Shown: one piece after another, positions 47,139-55,357 of the stretch
How positions within the stretch are numbered: the first letter of the stretch is position 1
Layout of the letters: every line of letters starts with the position of its first letter
Assembly (NCBI RefSeq): GCF_022179185.1
Contig: NZ_BPQJ01000007.1
Location: forward strand, 62,001 to 126,000
Length of the DNA stretch: 64,000 nucleotides
Direction: 5' to 3'
Origin: Methylobacterium frigidaeris
Lineage (GTDB): Bacteria > Pseudomonadota > Alphaproteobacteria > Rhizobiales > Beijerinckiaceae
Notes under the pieces: generated by a model
The model's input: the letters and a program-made list of their open reading frames with translations, nothing else
What the model was told of the DNA's origin: nothing
Databases searched by the model: none
Position numbers and translations under genes: made by a program

Positions 47139-47824
47139 GCCTCGCCGCCGGCGCGGACCATGTAGCCGGCCCCCCGCACGGTGTGGATCATCGGGCGCTC
47201 GAAGCCCTTGTCGACCTTGGCGCGCAGGCGGGAGACGTGGACGTCGATGACGTTGGTCTGCGGGTCGAAATGGTAGTCCCAGACGTGCTCGAGCAGCATC
47301 GTGCGGGTGACGACCTGGCCGGCATGGCGCATCAGGTACTCGAGCAGGCGGAATTCCCGCGGCTGGAGCGGGATCTCCTGGCCGGCCCGGGTGACCCGGT
47401 GCGACAGCCGGTCGAGCTCGAGGTCGCCGACGCGGTAGCTCGTCGCCTCCGCCGCCGCACCGCCGCCGCGTCGGCGGGCCAGGACCTCGATCCGGGCCAT
47501 CAGCTCGGAGAAGGCGTAGGGCTTGGGCAGGTAATCGTCGCCCCCGGCCTTGAGGCCCTTCACCCGGTCGTCGACCTGACCGAGCGCGGAGAGGATCAGC
47601 ACCGGCGTCTCGACGCCCTGCTCGCGCAGGGAGCGGATCAGCGACAGGCCGTCGAGCTTCGGCAGCATGCGGTCGACGACCAGAACGTCGTAGGCGCCCT
47701 CGCGCGCCAGCGCGTAGCCGTCGAGCCCGTCATCGGCGGTGTCGGCGACGTGGCCGGCCTCGCGGAAGGCCTTGGACAGGTAGCTGGACGCCTCGCGGTC
47801 GTCCTCGATGATCAGGAGGCGCAT
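47135..47824 (-). CDS. OmpR-family response regulator
   Basis: The receiver domain has MRLLIIEDDREASSYLS, phospho-acceptor Asp51 in VLVVDRMLPKLDG, the conserved LSALG switch and DDYLPKPYAFSEL. It is followed by a winged-helix DNA-binding domain (LTPR-like IPLQPREFRLLEYLM, then TNVIDVHVSRLRAKVDKG and VRGAGYM). The 229 residues are normal. ATG at 47824 starts MRLLIIEDD; a second ATG three codons upstream is possible. It is the first gene of the regulator-kinase-glnE operon and probably autoregulates it. Confidence 0.94.
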   Translation of the reverse strand: MRLLIIEDDREASSYLSKAFREAGHVADTADDGLDGYALAREGAYDVLVVDRMLPKLDGLSLIRSLREQGVETPVLILSALGQVDDRVKGLKAGGDDYLPKPYAFSELMARIEVLARRRGGGAAAEATSYRVGDLELDRLSHRVTRAGQEIPLQPREFRLLEYLMRHAGQVVTRTMLLEHVWDYHFDPQTNVIDVHVSRLRAKVDKGFERPMIHTVRGAGYMVRAGGEA

Positions 47825-48214
47825 GTCGGGCATTCTACGGCAGATCCCCGGCGCGCGGGAGGGTTCCGTTCCTGGATCCTGGCGCCCTGGACCCGGGGCG
47901 GGCCCCGCCCGACGTGCCGCTGTCTCGGGGGGATGGATCACGGCACGTCGGGCATCGCCGCCGGGGGTCGGCAGGCCGAGCGGGGGGCTCGACCTGCCGT
48001 GGCGCGATGCACCGGGTCGTCTGGGGGGCGACGATGATGACCCGGCGCCTCGGCCCTCGGGGCCTTGAAGCGCGGCGACGCCCGGGGGGATGAGGGCGCC
48101 GCCGCGTCCGGCGACGATGCCGTTATGGACTCCTCCGGCTTACGCGGGTGTCTCCGCTCCATGAACTGCGCGTAATCTTTGCCGGAGCGGGGCGCCCCGC
48201 TCCGGACTCGCGCG
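47825..48214. other. Upstream region of the two-component/glnE operon
   Basis: About 390 bases without a supportable gene. It should carry the minus-strand promoter of the response regulator. At its far end lies a 24-bp perfect palindrome next to the dispersed element. No glutamine- or nitrogen-type (NtrC, sigma-54) binding motif was recognised. Confidence 0.45.
48182..48205. repeat. 24-bp perfect palindrome
   Basis: Twelve bases CCGGAGCGGGGC at 48182-48193 are followed immediately by their exact complement at 48194-48205, with no loop. It lies just downstream of dispersed-element copy B, in the 3' direction of the DUF1275 gene. Either a terminator-like cruciform for that gene or a dimeric protein binding site for the response-regulator promoter is possible. 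Confidence 0.65.
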
Positions 48215-48338
48215 TCGTACCCATGCGCCTTCGCATCGACCCGTCGCTGGGAAGGCGACCGGCGCATCAGCGCCGGCGCCCATTCGGGCTTGCCTGGCAT
48301 CTTCGAACGCGTCCGTTCGAAGGTGCCGGCGGTATCAC
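48215..48338 (-). repeat. Dispersed ~125-bp 3'-UTR element, copy B
   Basis: Second copy of the element at 14785-14909, same orientation, with the same internal inverted repeat CTTCGAAC/GTTCGAAG and the GGCGCATCAGCGCC segment. Its minus-strand start again coincides with a TGA stop codon, here that of the DUF1275 gene (48335-48337). Differences from copy A are mostly single substitutions plus one indel. Confidence 0.8.
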
Positions 48339-49078
48339 ACCACCGGCGGCGCCGTGGCGGCGGCGTCCGGCGCCGGCGACTTGGTGCCGGAGACAAGGGG
48401 CCCGTCCCCGTGCACCAGCGTCATCACCAGGGCGATTACCGCGAGGACCGCCGCGACGACCGCCGGCACCAGGAAGGCGCGCTCGCCAAAGGCGCCGTGC
48501 AGCAGGCCGCCGGTGATCGCCCCGACGGTCAGGGCGGCCCAGAGCGGCGCCTGGATCCAGAAGGACGGCGAGGGATGGCCGAGCAGGAGGTTGGCGAGCC
48601 CGGTGCCGAAGCGCACCACCGCGCCGGTCACGTAGGTGAGCGCGAGGCTGCGCCCCTCCTCGTCCTGCAGCACGGCGTTCTGCATGCCGAGCGCCAGCAC
48701 GATCGGATAGGCGTGGAGCGGGAACTCGAACGGCCCGCGCGGCATGACGAGGCCGACGCAGAGCAGCAGCGCCTGGAGGCCGAGCAGCACCGCGAGCCGC
48801 CAGTAGCCGACGGCGGCGGCGAGCAGCGTGCCGAGAAAAGCCCCGAAGCAGAACAGCGCGATGGTGCTGCCGACCCGGGTGACGTTGCCCCATTCCCCCA
48901 AGCTGACCGCAGCGCCGAGGCGGGTGGTGTTGCCGCTCATGAACGACATGAACAGCTGCGAGAATTCGAGGAACCCGATCGCGTCCGCGCAGCCGGCCAG
49001 CGCCGACAGGGCCAGCGCGAACGGAACCCGCGTGCTCGCGGCGGCCGGAAAGGCCTTCGTGTCCTTCTCTGCTGCCAT
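48335..49078 (-). CDS. DUF1275 (YoaK) family membrane protein
   Basis: A 247-residue protein with about six membrane helices. The family hallmark is visible at the N-terminus: LSALAGCADAIGFL followed by FMSFMSGNTTRLG. The later conserved GMQNAVLQ and ALTYVTGAVVRFG segments are also present. Function is unknown for the whole family; a transport role is speculated. ATG at 49078 has a GGAGAC nearby. The gene stands alone and ends inside dispersed-element copy B. Confidence 0.9.
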   Translation of the reverse strand: MAAEKDTKAFPAAASTRVPFALALSALAGCADAIGFLEFSQLFMSFMSGNTTRLGAAVSLGEWGNVTRVGSTIALFCFGAFLGTLLAAAVGYWRLAVLLGLQALLLCVGLVMPRGPFEFPLHAYPIVLALGMQNAVLQDEEGRSLALTYVTGAVVRFGTGLANLLLGHPSPSFWIQAPLWAALTVGAITGGLLHGAFGERAFLVPAVVAAVLAVIALVMTLVHGDGPLVSGTKSPAPDAAATAPPVV

Positions 49079-49250
49079 TCAGTCCGTCTCCTGTGCTGCC
49101 GTCGGGGCAGAAATCGATCCGACTCAGAACAGGGTGGGAGCGTGACGGTTCCGCTGCACCGCGTCAGAACGTAGCGTCAAGCCAATTCGCGGCCGATCGC
49201 CTCAGGCGATCACAGCGTGCTGTCTCTCGCGAGGCGGAGGCGGGCTTCGC

Positions 49251-49622
49251 TCAGGCGCGGCGCAGGCCGGGCAGCACGTCGGCGAGGGCGTTGTAGTCGA
49301 AGGGCTTCGACCAGGCGGGAATGGCCCCGTAATCGGCTGGTATCGCCGCGGCGTCGTAGCCGGTGGCAAAGACCATCGGCACGCCGCGCCGGCTCAGCTC
49401 GGCGACCAGCGGGTAGACCAGCTCCCCCCGCAGGTTGATGTCGAGGACCGCGAGATCGAGGTTCTGGGAGACCATGAGGGCCCGCGCCTCCTGGATCGTC
49501 GGCACAGGACCCACCACCTCGGCACCATGCCGGATCAAGGCCCGCGAGATATCGTCGGCGATGAAATACTCGTCCTCGACCACGAGAACCCGAAGGGGAT
49601 CGAGCCTTTCCTGTCCTGCCAT
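49251..49622 (-). CDS. Single-domain response regulator
   Basis: Only a receiver domain (123 residues): RVLVVEDEYFIADDI with the acidic pair, phospho-acceptor Asp61 in LDLAVLDINLRGELVYPL, the T/S switch region PMVFATGYDAAAIP and Lys in AWSKPFDYNAL. There is no output domain. Such proteins commonly serve HWE kinases as phosphate sinks or connectors in this order. A link with the HWE kinase at 6.8-8.6 kb is possible but unproven. ATG at 49622 follows a GAGGA ribosome binding site. Confidence 0.9.
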   Translation of the reverse strand: MAGQERLDPLRVLVVEDEYFIADDISRALIRHGAEVVGPVPTIQEARALMVSQNLDLAVLDINLRGELVYPLVAELSRRGVPMVFATGYDAAAIPADYGAIPAWSKPFDYNALADVLPGLRRA

Positions 49623-49895
49623 CGGCTGATCCTCGCCTCGTCCGGCGCGTCCCGCACGAGCGCCGTCCGGGAGCACACTAACACGATGGGGCGAGTTCCG
49701 TCGCGCGCGCAACATCCAGATGGCGAACAGGCGGGGAGAACCGGGGCGCCCACCGCCTCGTGTGACCGCGCGATGCGGAATTCGGGCGCCGCGAGGGCTG
49801 CCAGGAGCGCGATGAGCCGCAGGTCTTCTCCTCTTCCCACGAGCGCCGCACGGGGTGCCGGTCCTGGCGCTGGGCAGCGTCCTCTACAAGCGATG

Positions 49896-50507
49896 TCAGT
49901 AGAGCCGCGTCCGGTAGGATTCCTCCATCAGCCGCTCGGCCTCGGCGACGCCGATCGCGCCGGTCTGCTCGGACAGCACGCGGCCGAGGCTCGGGAAGCT
50001 GTCGCGCGGCACCTGCGCGGCGGGGTCCCACAGCCGCGCGCGCATCACCGCCTTGCCGCAATGAAAGAAGACCTCGCGCACCGCGACCACGAGCCCGGTG
50101 GTCGGCACCTTGCCCTGGGCGACGAGCGGCGTCAGCAGGGCGGGATCCGTGGTGAGGCGGGCGGTGCCGTTGACCCGCAAGGTCTCGGTCAGGCCGGGCA
50201 CGAGGAAGATCAGGCCGATGCCCGGCGCCGCCAGCAGGTTGCCGAAGCTGTCGGCGCGGTTGTTGCCGCGGCGGTCCGGGATCAGGAGGGTGGCGTCGTC
50301 GAGCACCTGGACGAAACCCGGCGCATCGCCTCGCGGGCTCGCATCGGCGCGGCCCTCCTGATCCGCGGTGGCGACCACCAGGAACGGCGAGAGCGCGATG
50401 AAGGCGCGGGCATGCCGGTCGAGCCGGGGCTGCACCTTGCCCTCGGCCAAGCGGCTGACCGGGCCCATATGGTCGCGCAAGGTGGCCTCATCGCGAATCT
50501 CGTCCAT
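49896..50507 (-). CDS. Pyridoxamine 5'-phosphate oxidase-fold protein (MSMEG_1061-like)
   Basis: A split-barrel flavin-binding fold protein of ~203 residues. ARAFIALSPFLVVATADQEG and RADASPRGDAPGFVQVLDD, then LLIPDRRGNNRADSFGNLLA and GIGLIFLVPG, are the pattern of the MSMEG_1061 subgroup. REVFFHCGKAVMRARLWDP follows near the end. The substrate is unknown; related proteins reduce F420- or FMN-dependent substrates or bind haem. ATG at 50507 (after GGAAGGGGCCAGG) is preferred over ATG 50546. Transcribed away from the SCO-like gene, sharing a ~100-bp control region. Confidence 0.85.
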   Translation of the reverse strand: MDEIRDEATLRDHMGPVSRLAEGKVQPRLDRHARAFIALSPFLVVATADQEGRADASPRGDAPGFVQVLDDATLLIPDRRGNNRADSFGNLLAAPGIGLIFLVPGLTETLRVNGTARLTTDPALLTPLVAQGKVPTTGLVVAVREVFFHCGKAVMRARLWDPAAQVPRDSFPSLGRVLSEQTGAIGVAEAERLMEESYRTRLY

Positions 50508-50612
50508 CCTGGCCCCTTCCCGATGCTGCGGCGTCTTGTCCGCCATGCCGTGACCCGCGCGGACGCCCTATCTCCCCGCGAAGGTGCGGGTTCCGGGCGG
50601 TCGACGCAAGCG

Positions 50613-51416
50613 ATGAGAGTTCTCGGTGTCACGCCAGCCCGCCTCGGCCTCATGGTCCTCCTCTGCCTCCTCGCCCATCCGGCGGCGGGGCTGACGCCGA
50701 AGGATCTGTCCCGCGTCGGGCTGGCGCCGCCCCCCGGGGCGCGGGCGCCGCTCGACGCCGCCTTCACGGACAGTGCCGACGGCCGCCGCCTGACGCTCGG
50801 CGAGGCACTCTCCGGGCGGCCCGCCCTGCTGATGCCCCTCGACTATGCCTGCCGCAACGTCTGCGACCCGATGCTCGCCGTCGCCGGCACGGCCCTCGGC
50901 GCCACCGGCCTCGCGCCGGGCACGGATTACCGTCTGGTGACGCTCGGCCTCAATCCGCGGACCGATGCCGCCACCGCCCGCGCCATGGTGGCGGAACAGC
51001 TCGGTCAGGGAACGCTCCTCGCCGGCACCGTGGTGCTCACCGGTTCGCCGGGGCCGGTCGAGGCGGTGACGCGGGCGGTCGGCTACGCCTACGCCTATGA
51101 CCGGGACACCGATTCCTACGCCCACCCGGCCGGCGCCCTGGTCCTCACCGGCGACGGCCGGGTCGCCCGGGCGCTGTCGCCGCTGGCGATGACCGCCCGC
51201 GACCTGCGCCTCGCCCTGGTCGAAGCCGGCGAGGGCCGGGTCGGCGGCCTCGGTGATCGGTTGGTGCTGCTCTGCTACGGCTACGACCCGCAGACGGGAC
51301 TCTACACCCCGCTGATCCGCCGCATCCTCACGGCCTCCGGCGTGGTCACGGTCGTCGGCATCGGCCTCCTGGTGCTGGGGCTGCACCGGCGCTCGCGCCG
51401 GGATCAGCCGACGTGA
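50613..51416 (+). CDS. SCO1/SenC-like copper chaperone with C-terminal membrane helix
   Basis: Has a signal peptide (LGLMVLLCLLAHPAAGLTP) and a thioredoxin-fold domain. The copper ligands of SCO proteins are all there: Cys80 and Cys84 in LDYACRNVCDP and His171 in SYAHPAGALVL. A membrane helix near residues 240-258 (VVTVVGIGLLVLGL) anchors the C-terminus, the reverse of the usual N-terminal anchor. SCO proteins deliver copper to cytochrome oxidase CuA sites. No oxidase genes are adjacent, so the client is unknown. ATG at 50613 is inferred. Confidence 0.85.
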   Translation: MRVLGVTPARLGLMVLLCLLAHPAAGLTPKDLSRVGLAPPPGARAPLDAAFTDSADGRRLTLGEALSGRPALLMPLDYACRNVCDPMLAVAGTALGATGLAPGTDYRLVTLGLNPRTDAATARAMVAEQLGQGTLLAGTVVLTGSPGPVEAVTRAVGYAYAYDRDTDSYAHPAGALVLTGDGRVARALSPLAMTARDLRLALVEAGEGRVGGLGDRLVLLCYGYDPQTGLYTPLIRRILTASGVVTVVGIGLLVLGLHRRSRRDQPT

Positions 51417-51452
51417 GACGAGGTCCGCACGATTCCTTCCGGACCTCGTCTC
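51415..51452 (+). terminator. Strong hairpin overlapping the SCO-like gene stop
   Basis: A perfect 13-bp stem (GAGACGAGGTCCG at 51415-51427 and its complement at 51440-51452) with a 12-nt loop begins within the TGA stop codon. It lacks a T-run but is the only termination-like structure after the gene. Confidence 0.6.
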
Positions 51453-51751
51453 AGCAGCCCGCGCGGCCCCTGGGCGAAGCCGATTTCCGCATGGCGGAGC
51501 AATGAATCGAAAATCGTATGACTGAGCGGATTTCGCAAAAGTGATCGCCGGTCTTGCGACAAAAATCCGGGACACTACGAGACGTTGAGCTGCCGAAGCG
51601 TTGGCCTGCCAGCGCAAGGCTGCCGAGGACAGGACGTCCCGTCCGGGTGGCGGGAAGCGGGCGGTGCAGAGTGCAACGCCGCACGAGGGGCAACGCCGGC
51701 GGGCGGGCCCGACGATCGTGACCGGGACGAGCGCGGAGAATCGAGAGACAA
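51453..51751. other. Intergenic region ahead of the BKACE gene
   Basis: About 300 bases with no supportable gene. There is an A/T-richer patch at 51505-51545 (ATGAATCGAAAATCGTATG, GATTTCGCAAAAG) that may hold the plus-strand promoter of the following gene. I see no repeats. Confidence 0.4.
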
Positions 51752-52585
51752 ATGGCATTCCCCCTCGTCATCACCGTGGCGCCGAACGGCGCCCGCCGGA
51801 CCAAGGCCGATCACCCCGCCCTGCCGATCGACCCACGAGAGATCGGCCTGGAGGCCGCCCGCTGCCGCGAGGCCGGCGCCGCGATGATCCACCTGCACGT
51901 GCGGGACGCGGAGCAGCGCCACACCCTCGACCTCGACCGCTACCGGGCGGCGCTGGCCGCGGTGCGCCGGGAGGCGGGACCGGAGATGATCTGCCAGGTC
52001 ACCACCGAGGCGGTCGGCATCTACAGCCCGGCCGAGCAGATGGCCACGATGCGGGCGCTCAAGCCCGAGGCATTCTCGGTCGCCCTGCGCGAGCTCTTCG
52101 CCGAGCCGGAGGACGAGGGCGCCGCCGCCGCCTTCCTGGTCGAGCAGGCCCGGGCCGGGGTGATGGTGCAGCACATCCTGTACGACGCCGGCGACGTGAC
52201 CCGCTTCCAGGGACTGGTGGCGCGGGGGCTGATTCCGCTCGAGCGGGCGAGCGTGCTGTTCGTGCTCGGCCGCTACGCCGTCGGCCAGCGCTCCGACCCC
52301 GCCGACCTGCTGCCGTTCCTGAGCGCCTGGAATTCCGAGCACCACCTCGACCTGCCCTGGGCGCTCTGCGCCTTCGGCCCGCGGGAGGCGGCCTGCCTGG
52401 TCACCGCGGGGGCGCTCGGCGGCCATGCGCGGGTCGGGTTCGAGAACAACCTCTGGCGGCCGGACGGCAGCCTGGCGCCGGACAACGCCGCGCAGGTCGC
52501 CGGTCTCGCCGCCCTGGCGCGGGCGATCGGGATCGCCGTCGCGACGCCGGCCGAGGCGCGGGCGCTGTACGTCGGGGAGGCGTGA
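51752..52585 (+). CDS. Beta-keto acid cleavage enzyme (BKACE, DUF849)
   Basis: TIM-barrel zinc enzyme of the 3-keto-5-aminohexanoate cleavage family, which transfers acetyl-CoA onto a beta-keto acid. Signatures are PLVITVAPNGARRTKADHP, the zinc pair His47/His49 in AAMIHLHVRD, QVTTEAVG, a LPWALCAFGP region and the C-terminal HARVGFENNLWRPDG (near residue 230). The 277 residues are normal. The substrate varies within the family and no pathway neighbours exist, so it stays unassigned. ATG at 51752 begins MAFPLVITVAPNGA. Confidence 0.9.
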   Translation: MAFPLVITVAPNGARRTKADHPALPIDPREIGLEAARCREAGAAMIHLHVRDAEQRHTLDLDRYRAALAAVRREAGPEMICQVTTEAVGIYSPAEQMATMRALKPEAFSVALRELFAEPEDEGAAAAFLVEQARAGVMVQHILYDAGDVTRFQGLVARGLIPLERASVLFVLGRYAVGQRSDPADLLPFLSAWNSEHHLDLPWALCAFGPREAACLVTAGALGGHARVGFENNLWRPDGSLAPDNAAQVAGLAALARAIGIAVATPAEARALYVGEA

Positions 52586-52588
52586 GGC

Positions 52589-53665
52589 CTACTGGCTGAC
52601 CGCGGCGGCCGGCTCCGGCATTGCCGCGGCGGTCTGGGGCACCGGGGGCGCGGGTTTGCGCACGACGAAGTGGCGGAACTCGACCGGGCGGCGCGGCGGC
52701 AGCGGCATCTTGGCGCCGGCCTCGGACTCGGCCGGAGGGGCGGCCGGATCGAGGGAGGCGACCGTGGTCGCCGCGGCCGGAGGGGCGGCCGGGGCGGGAG
52801 CGGCCGGGGTCGCCGCGAGGCTGACCGTCTGGCCGGAGGTCGGGAACGGCAGGGTGGCGGCGGCCGTGGTACCCGCATAGGCGAGAGCCGGGCCGGCGGA
52901 CGGGGCCGGGGCGGCGTGGAACGCCAGGGAGGCCGGGCGGACCGGCGGCAGCGGCACGGTGACGACCGGGTCGGCGGCGGCCTGGGCCGCCGCCTGCGCG
53001 GCGGCCTCGGGAGCCTGGATCTGCGCCGCCGCGGGCTGGTAGGCGGCGAGAGCTTGCGGGGCCGCGGGCGCCGGCAGCGTGTATTGCGGCGCCGCTCCGG
53101 GCTGGGCGACGGCGCTCGACAGGGCGGCGACCGACGGGTCGGCGGACGCCGTGGCGGTGGTGGCGGCCTGGCGGGCGCCGAAGACGCTGCCGAGGAACTT
53201 GTTGAGCGGGTTGGTCGGCAGTTCCCGGACCGGCGGCGCCTCGAGCTCGGCCACGTCGGTGCGGATGCCGGCTCGCTTGGCGGCGTAGTAGTAGCCGCGG
53301 GCATAGTAGCTGTAGGCCTGGGCCTCGTTGCCGTGCGCGGTCTTGTAGGCGCCGGCGAGGTAGGCGACGCCATAGGTCAGGTTGATCTTGGCATCGAGCA
53401 GGCCGGCGGCCGGGCCGCTATAGCCCAGGGCCCGGGCGGTGCCGTGCTTGATCTGCATCAGGCCCATCGCCCCGCCGCGGCCGACCGCGCGGGGATTGTA
53501 GCCGCTCTCCCGCTTCACCACCCGGTGGATGAAACTCGCCGGGACGCCGTTGGCCTTGGCATGCGCCTCGATCAGCGCGTCGATGTTGTCGCGAGCAGGG
53601 CTCACCTGGGCTGTGGCCGGGAGCGGCGCCGCGACGGCGACGGCGATGAGGAGGCGCTTGCGCAT
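52589..53665 (-). CDS. Lytic transglycosylase (SLT domain) with Pro/Ala-rich tail
   Basis: A signal peptide (KRLLIAVAVAAPLPATAQ) is followed by a goose-type/SLT lysozyme domain of ~130 residues. The catalytic Glu53 is in VVKRESGYNPRAVG, and GAMGLMQIKHGTAR plus NLTYGVAYLAG and the YSYYARGYYYAAKR end match the family. It cleaves peptidoglycan glycan strands in the periplasm. The last ~190 residues are low-complexity Ala/Pro with short PLPPVRP and PLPPRRP motifs, probably a disordered tether. ATG at 53665 starts the signal. It converges on the BKACE gene with only 3 bp between stops. Confidence 0.9.
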   Translation of the reverse strand: MRKRLLIAVAVAAPLPATAQVSPARDNIDALIEAHAKANGVPASFIHRVVKRESGYNPRAVGRGGAMGLMQIKHGTARALGYSGPAAGLLDAKINLTYGVAYLAGAYKTAHGNEAQAYSYYARGYYYAAKRAGIRTDVAELEAPPVRELPTNPLNKFLGSVFGARQAATTATASADPSVAALSSAVAQPGAAPQYTLPAPAAPQALAAYQPAAAQIQAPEAAAQAAAQAAADPVVTVPLPPVRPASLAFHAAPAPSAGPALAYAGTTAAATLPFPTSGQTVSLAATPAAPAPAAPPAAATTVASLDPAAPPAESEAGAKMPLPPRRPVEFRHFVVRKPAPPVPQTAAAMPEPAAAVSQ

Positions 53666-53899
53666 GCAGAACCTGCTGGAGGGGGCCGGTGCGCAGCCGC
53701 ACCGACGGGAAGGCCCATCCTGCTCCGGTTCAAATACGGCGGGAAAGAGACTTGGCCGTTCCACACCCCGACTTGGCCGTTAACTGAGCCGTCGGATGCC
53801 CCGGTTTCGCGGTGCAGTGTGGCGGGACGGGCACAGCGGCGAAGCTTTTTCGGGCTCAGGCGGCGGGGTTTCGACGGGTGGCGATTCGGCTGATTCGCC

Positions 53900-55357
53900 T
53901 CAGCGCCGCCCGCCACCACCTCCGAATCCGCCCCCGCCGAACCCACCAGGGCCATCGCCGCCCGGTCGGCCGAACCCGCCAGGACCACCGAAGCCCCCTT
54001 GGCCGCCCTGCGTGCCGAAGCCGCCGGGGCCACCAAAGCCACCCTGGCCGCCGAACCCACCTTGGCCGGTTGGGCCGCCGAAGCGGCCCGTCCCCTCGCC
54101 GCTCGGCAGGCGCGGGTCGATCTCGCCGCGGCCCTGGCCGCCGAACGGTCCTTCCCCACCCGGCCCGAAGGACCGACCCGACGGACCCGACCGTTCACCC
54201 GGACCTCCCAGCGATCCGCCCCGCCCCCCGTGGCCCGGCCCGCCATGTCCTGGTCTTCCAGGTTCCGGGCCTCCATATCCCGGGCCTCCATGTCCCGGGC
54301 CTCGATGTCCCGGGCCTCGATGTCCCGGGCCGCCTCCCAGGCCGCCCCGCCCGGCTCCGCCGCCCGGACCGCCCTGGTCTCGCGTCCCGCCCCGCCCGGC
54401 CGGATCGGGTTGTAGCCGCACGCCATCGAGATCGACCCGGCCGCCGCGGCCGGTGCGCCCGTCGAGGATCGCGAGCCCGCCGCCGGCCGGGACGAGGCCG
54501 CCGCCACCGGATACCGCGTAGCCGGCACCGGTGCGCAAGGCGCCACCCTCGCGGGTCACGTAGGCCTCGATCGAGAGGCGGCGCGCTTCCGCCCCGAACG
54601 GCTCGGCTGCCGGCACCGCCCGCGTCACCGCGAGCCGGCCGCCGGTCAGGCTCCCCTCCGCCACCGCCCGCCCGCCGACGAGCGCCGGATCGAGGCCGGC
54701 GAGCGGCAGGTTGCCGATGCGCAGAGCCCCTGCGGGCCCGCGCCGCACCGGACCGGCGACGAGGTCCGGTGCCGTTCCGGCCGGGTCGATCCGGCTCGCC
54801 GCGATGCTGCCGTCGGGCCGGCGAAGGCCGCTCACCGCGACCCGCTCGCCGACCCGTGGCCGCGGCATCTCGGGCGGCAGCCCGGCAGTGGCGACCGCTT
54901 GGCCGAGCACCGTCAGCCGGTCGGGAGCGACGCGCTGCACCGGGCCGACCACCTCGTGGATCACCGCGATGCCGGCGGTGGACAGCCCGCTCTCCCCCGG
55001 CAGCGCCAGGGTGCGCACCACCTGGCCGACGCGCAGGTCCTCGGCCCGGGCCGGGCGCCCGTCCATCGTCACCGGCACGTCGGGCGGGTAGGCGATGCGC
55101 AGGTCATTGACGATGATGCTGCCGAAGCCCCGGATCGTACCGACGACGCCGGTGCCGCCGATGCCGCGATCGCCCTCCTCGTCGGGCCCCGGCCGGATGC
55201 CGGTGCCGCCGATCCCCTGGTCGAGGATCTTGTCGCCGGCGGCTCCCGCGGGACCCGCGACCGCGATCCAGCTCGCGCCGGAGAGGAGGCCCAGGACGCC
55301 TCGCAAGAGGCCGCGCCGGCTGACGGATGAGGCGCGTCGCACGGGCCGCTCCCTCAC
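53900..55357 (-). CDS. DUF5666-domain exported protein with glycine-rich tail
   Basis: The N-terminus has a twin-arginine-like signal (SVSRRGLLRGVLGLLSGASW, then AVAGPAGAAG), suggesting export as a folded protein. Repeated DUF5666-type beta modules follow: DQGIGGTGIRPGPDEEGDRG, GTIRGFGSIIVND, GLRRPDGSIAASRIDP, IEAYVTREGG. The last ~150 residues are extreme low complexity, rich in Gly-Pro and FGG (GGQGGFGGPGGFG). Function is unknown; it may be a surface or envelope protein. Its ATG overlaps the stop of the DUF6502 gene by 4 bp, so the two are made together. Confidence 0.82.
   Translation of the reverse strand: MRERPVRRASSVSRRGLLRGVLGLLSGASWIAVAGPAGAAGDKILDQGIGGTGIRPGPDEEGDRGIGGTGVVGTIRGFGSIIVNDLRIAYPPDVPVTMDGRPARAEDLRVGQVVRTLALPGESGLSTAGIAVIHEVVGPVQRVAPDRLTVLGQAVATAGLPPEMPRPRVGERVAVSGLRRPDGSIAASRIDPAGTAPDLVAGPVRRGPAGALRIGNLPLAGLDPALVGGRAVAEGSLTGGRLAVTRAVPAAEPFGAEARRLSIEAYVTREGGALRTGAGYAVSGGGGLVPAGGGLAILDGRTGRGGRVDLDGVRLQPDPAGRGGTRDQGGPGGGAGRGGLGGGPGHRGPGHRGPGHGGPGYGGPEPGRPGHGGPGHGGRGGSLGGPGERSGPSGRSFGPGGEGPFGGQGRGEIDPRLPSGEGTGRFGGPTGQGGFGGQGGFGGPGGFGTQGGQGGFGGPGGFGRPGGDGPGGFGGGGFGGGGGRR

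Noticed and set aside
47938..48396. A 152-codon minus-strand frame upstream of the response regulator
   Set aside because: Runs through the dispersed element and palindrome, is very Arg/Pro-rich and lacks a ribosome binding site.
54299..54320. Short tandem repeat of GGGCCTCCATGTCCC type
   Set aside because: It is the Gly-Pro-rich coding repeat of the DUF5666 protein, not a CRISPR or satellite.
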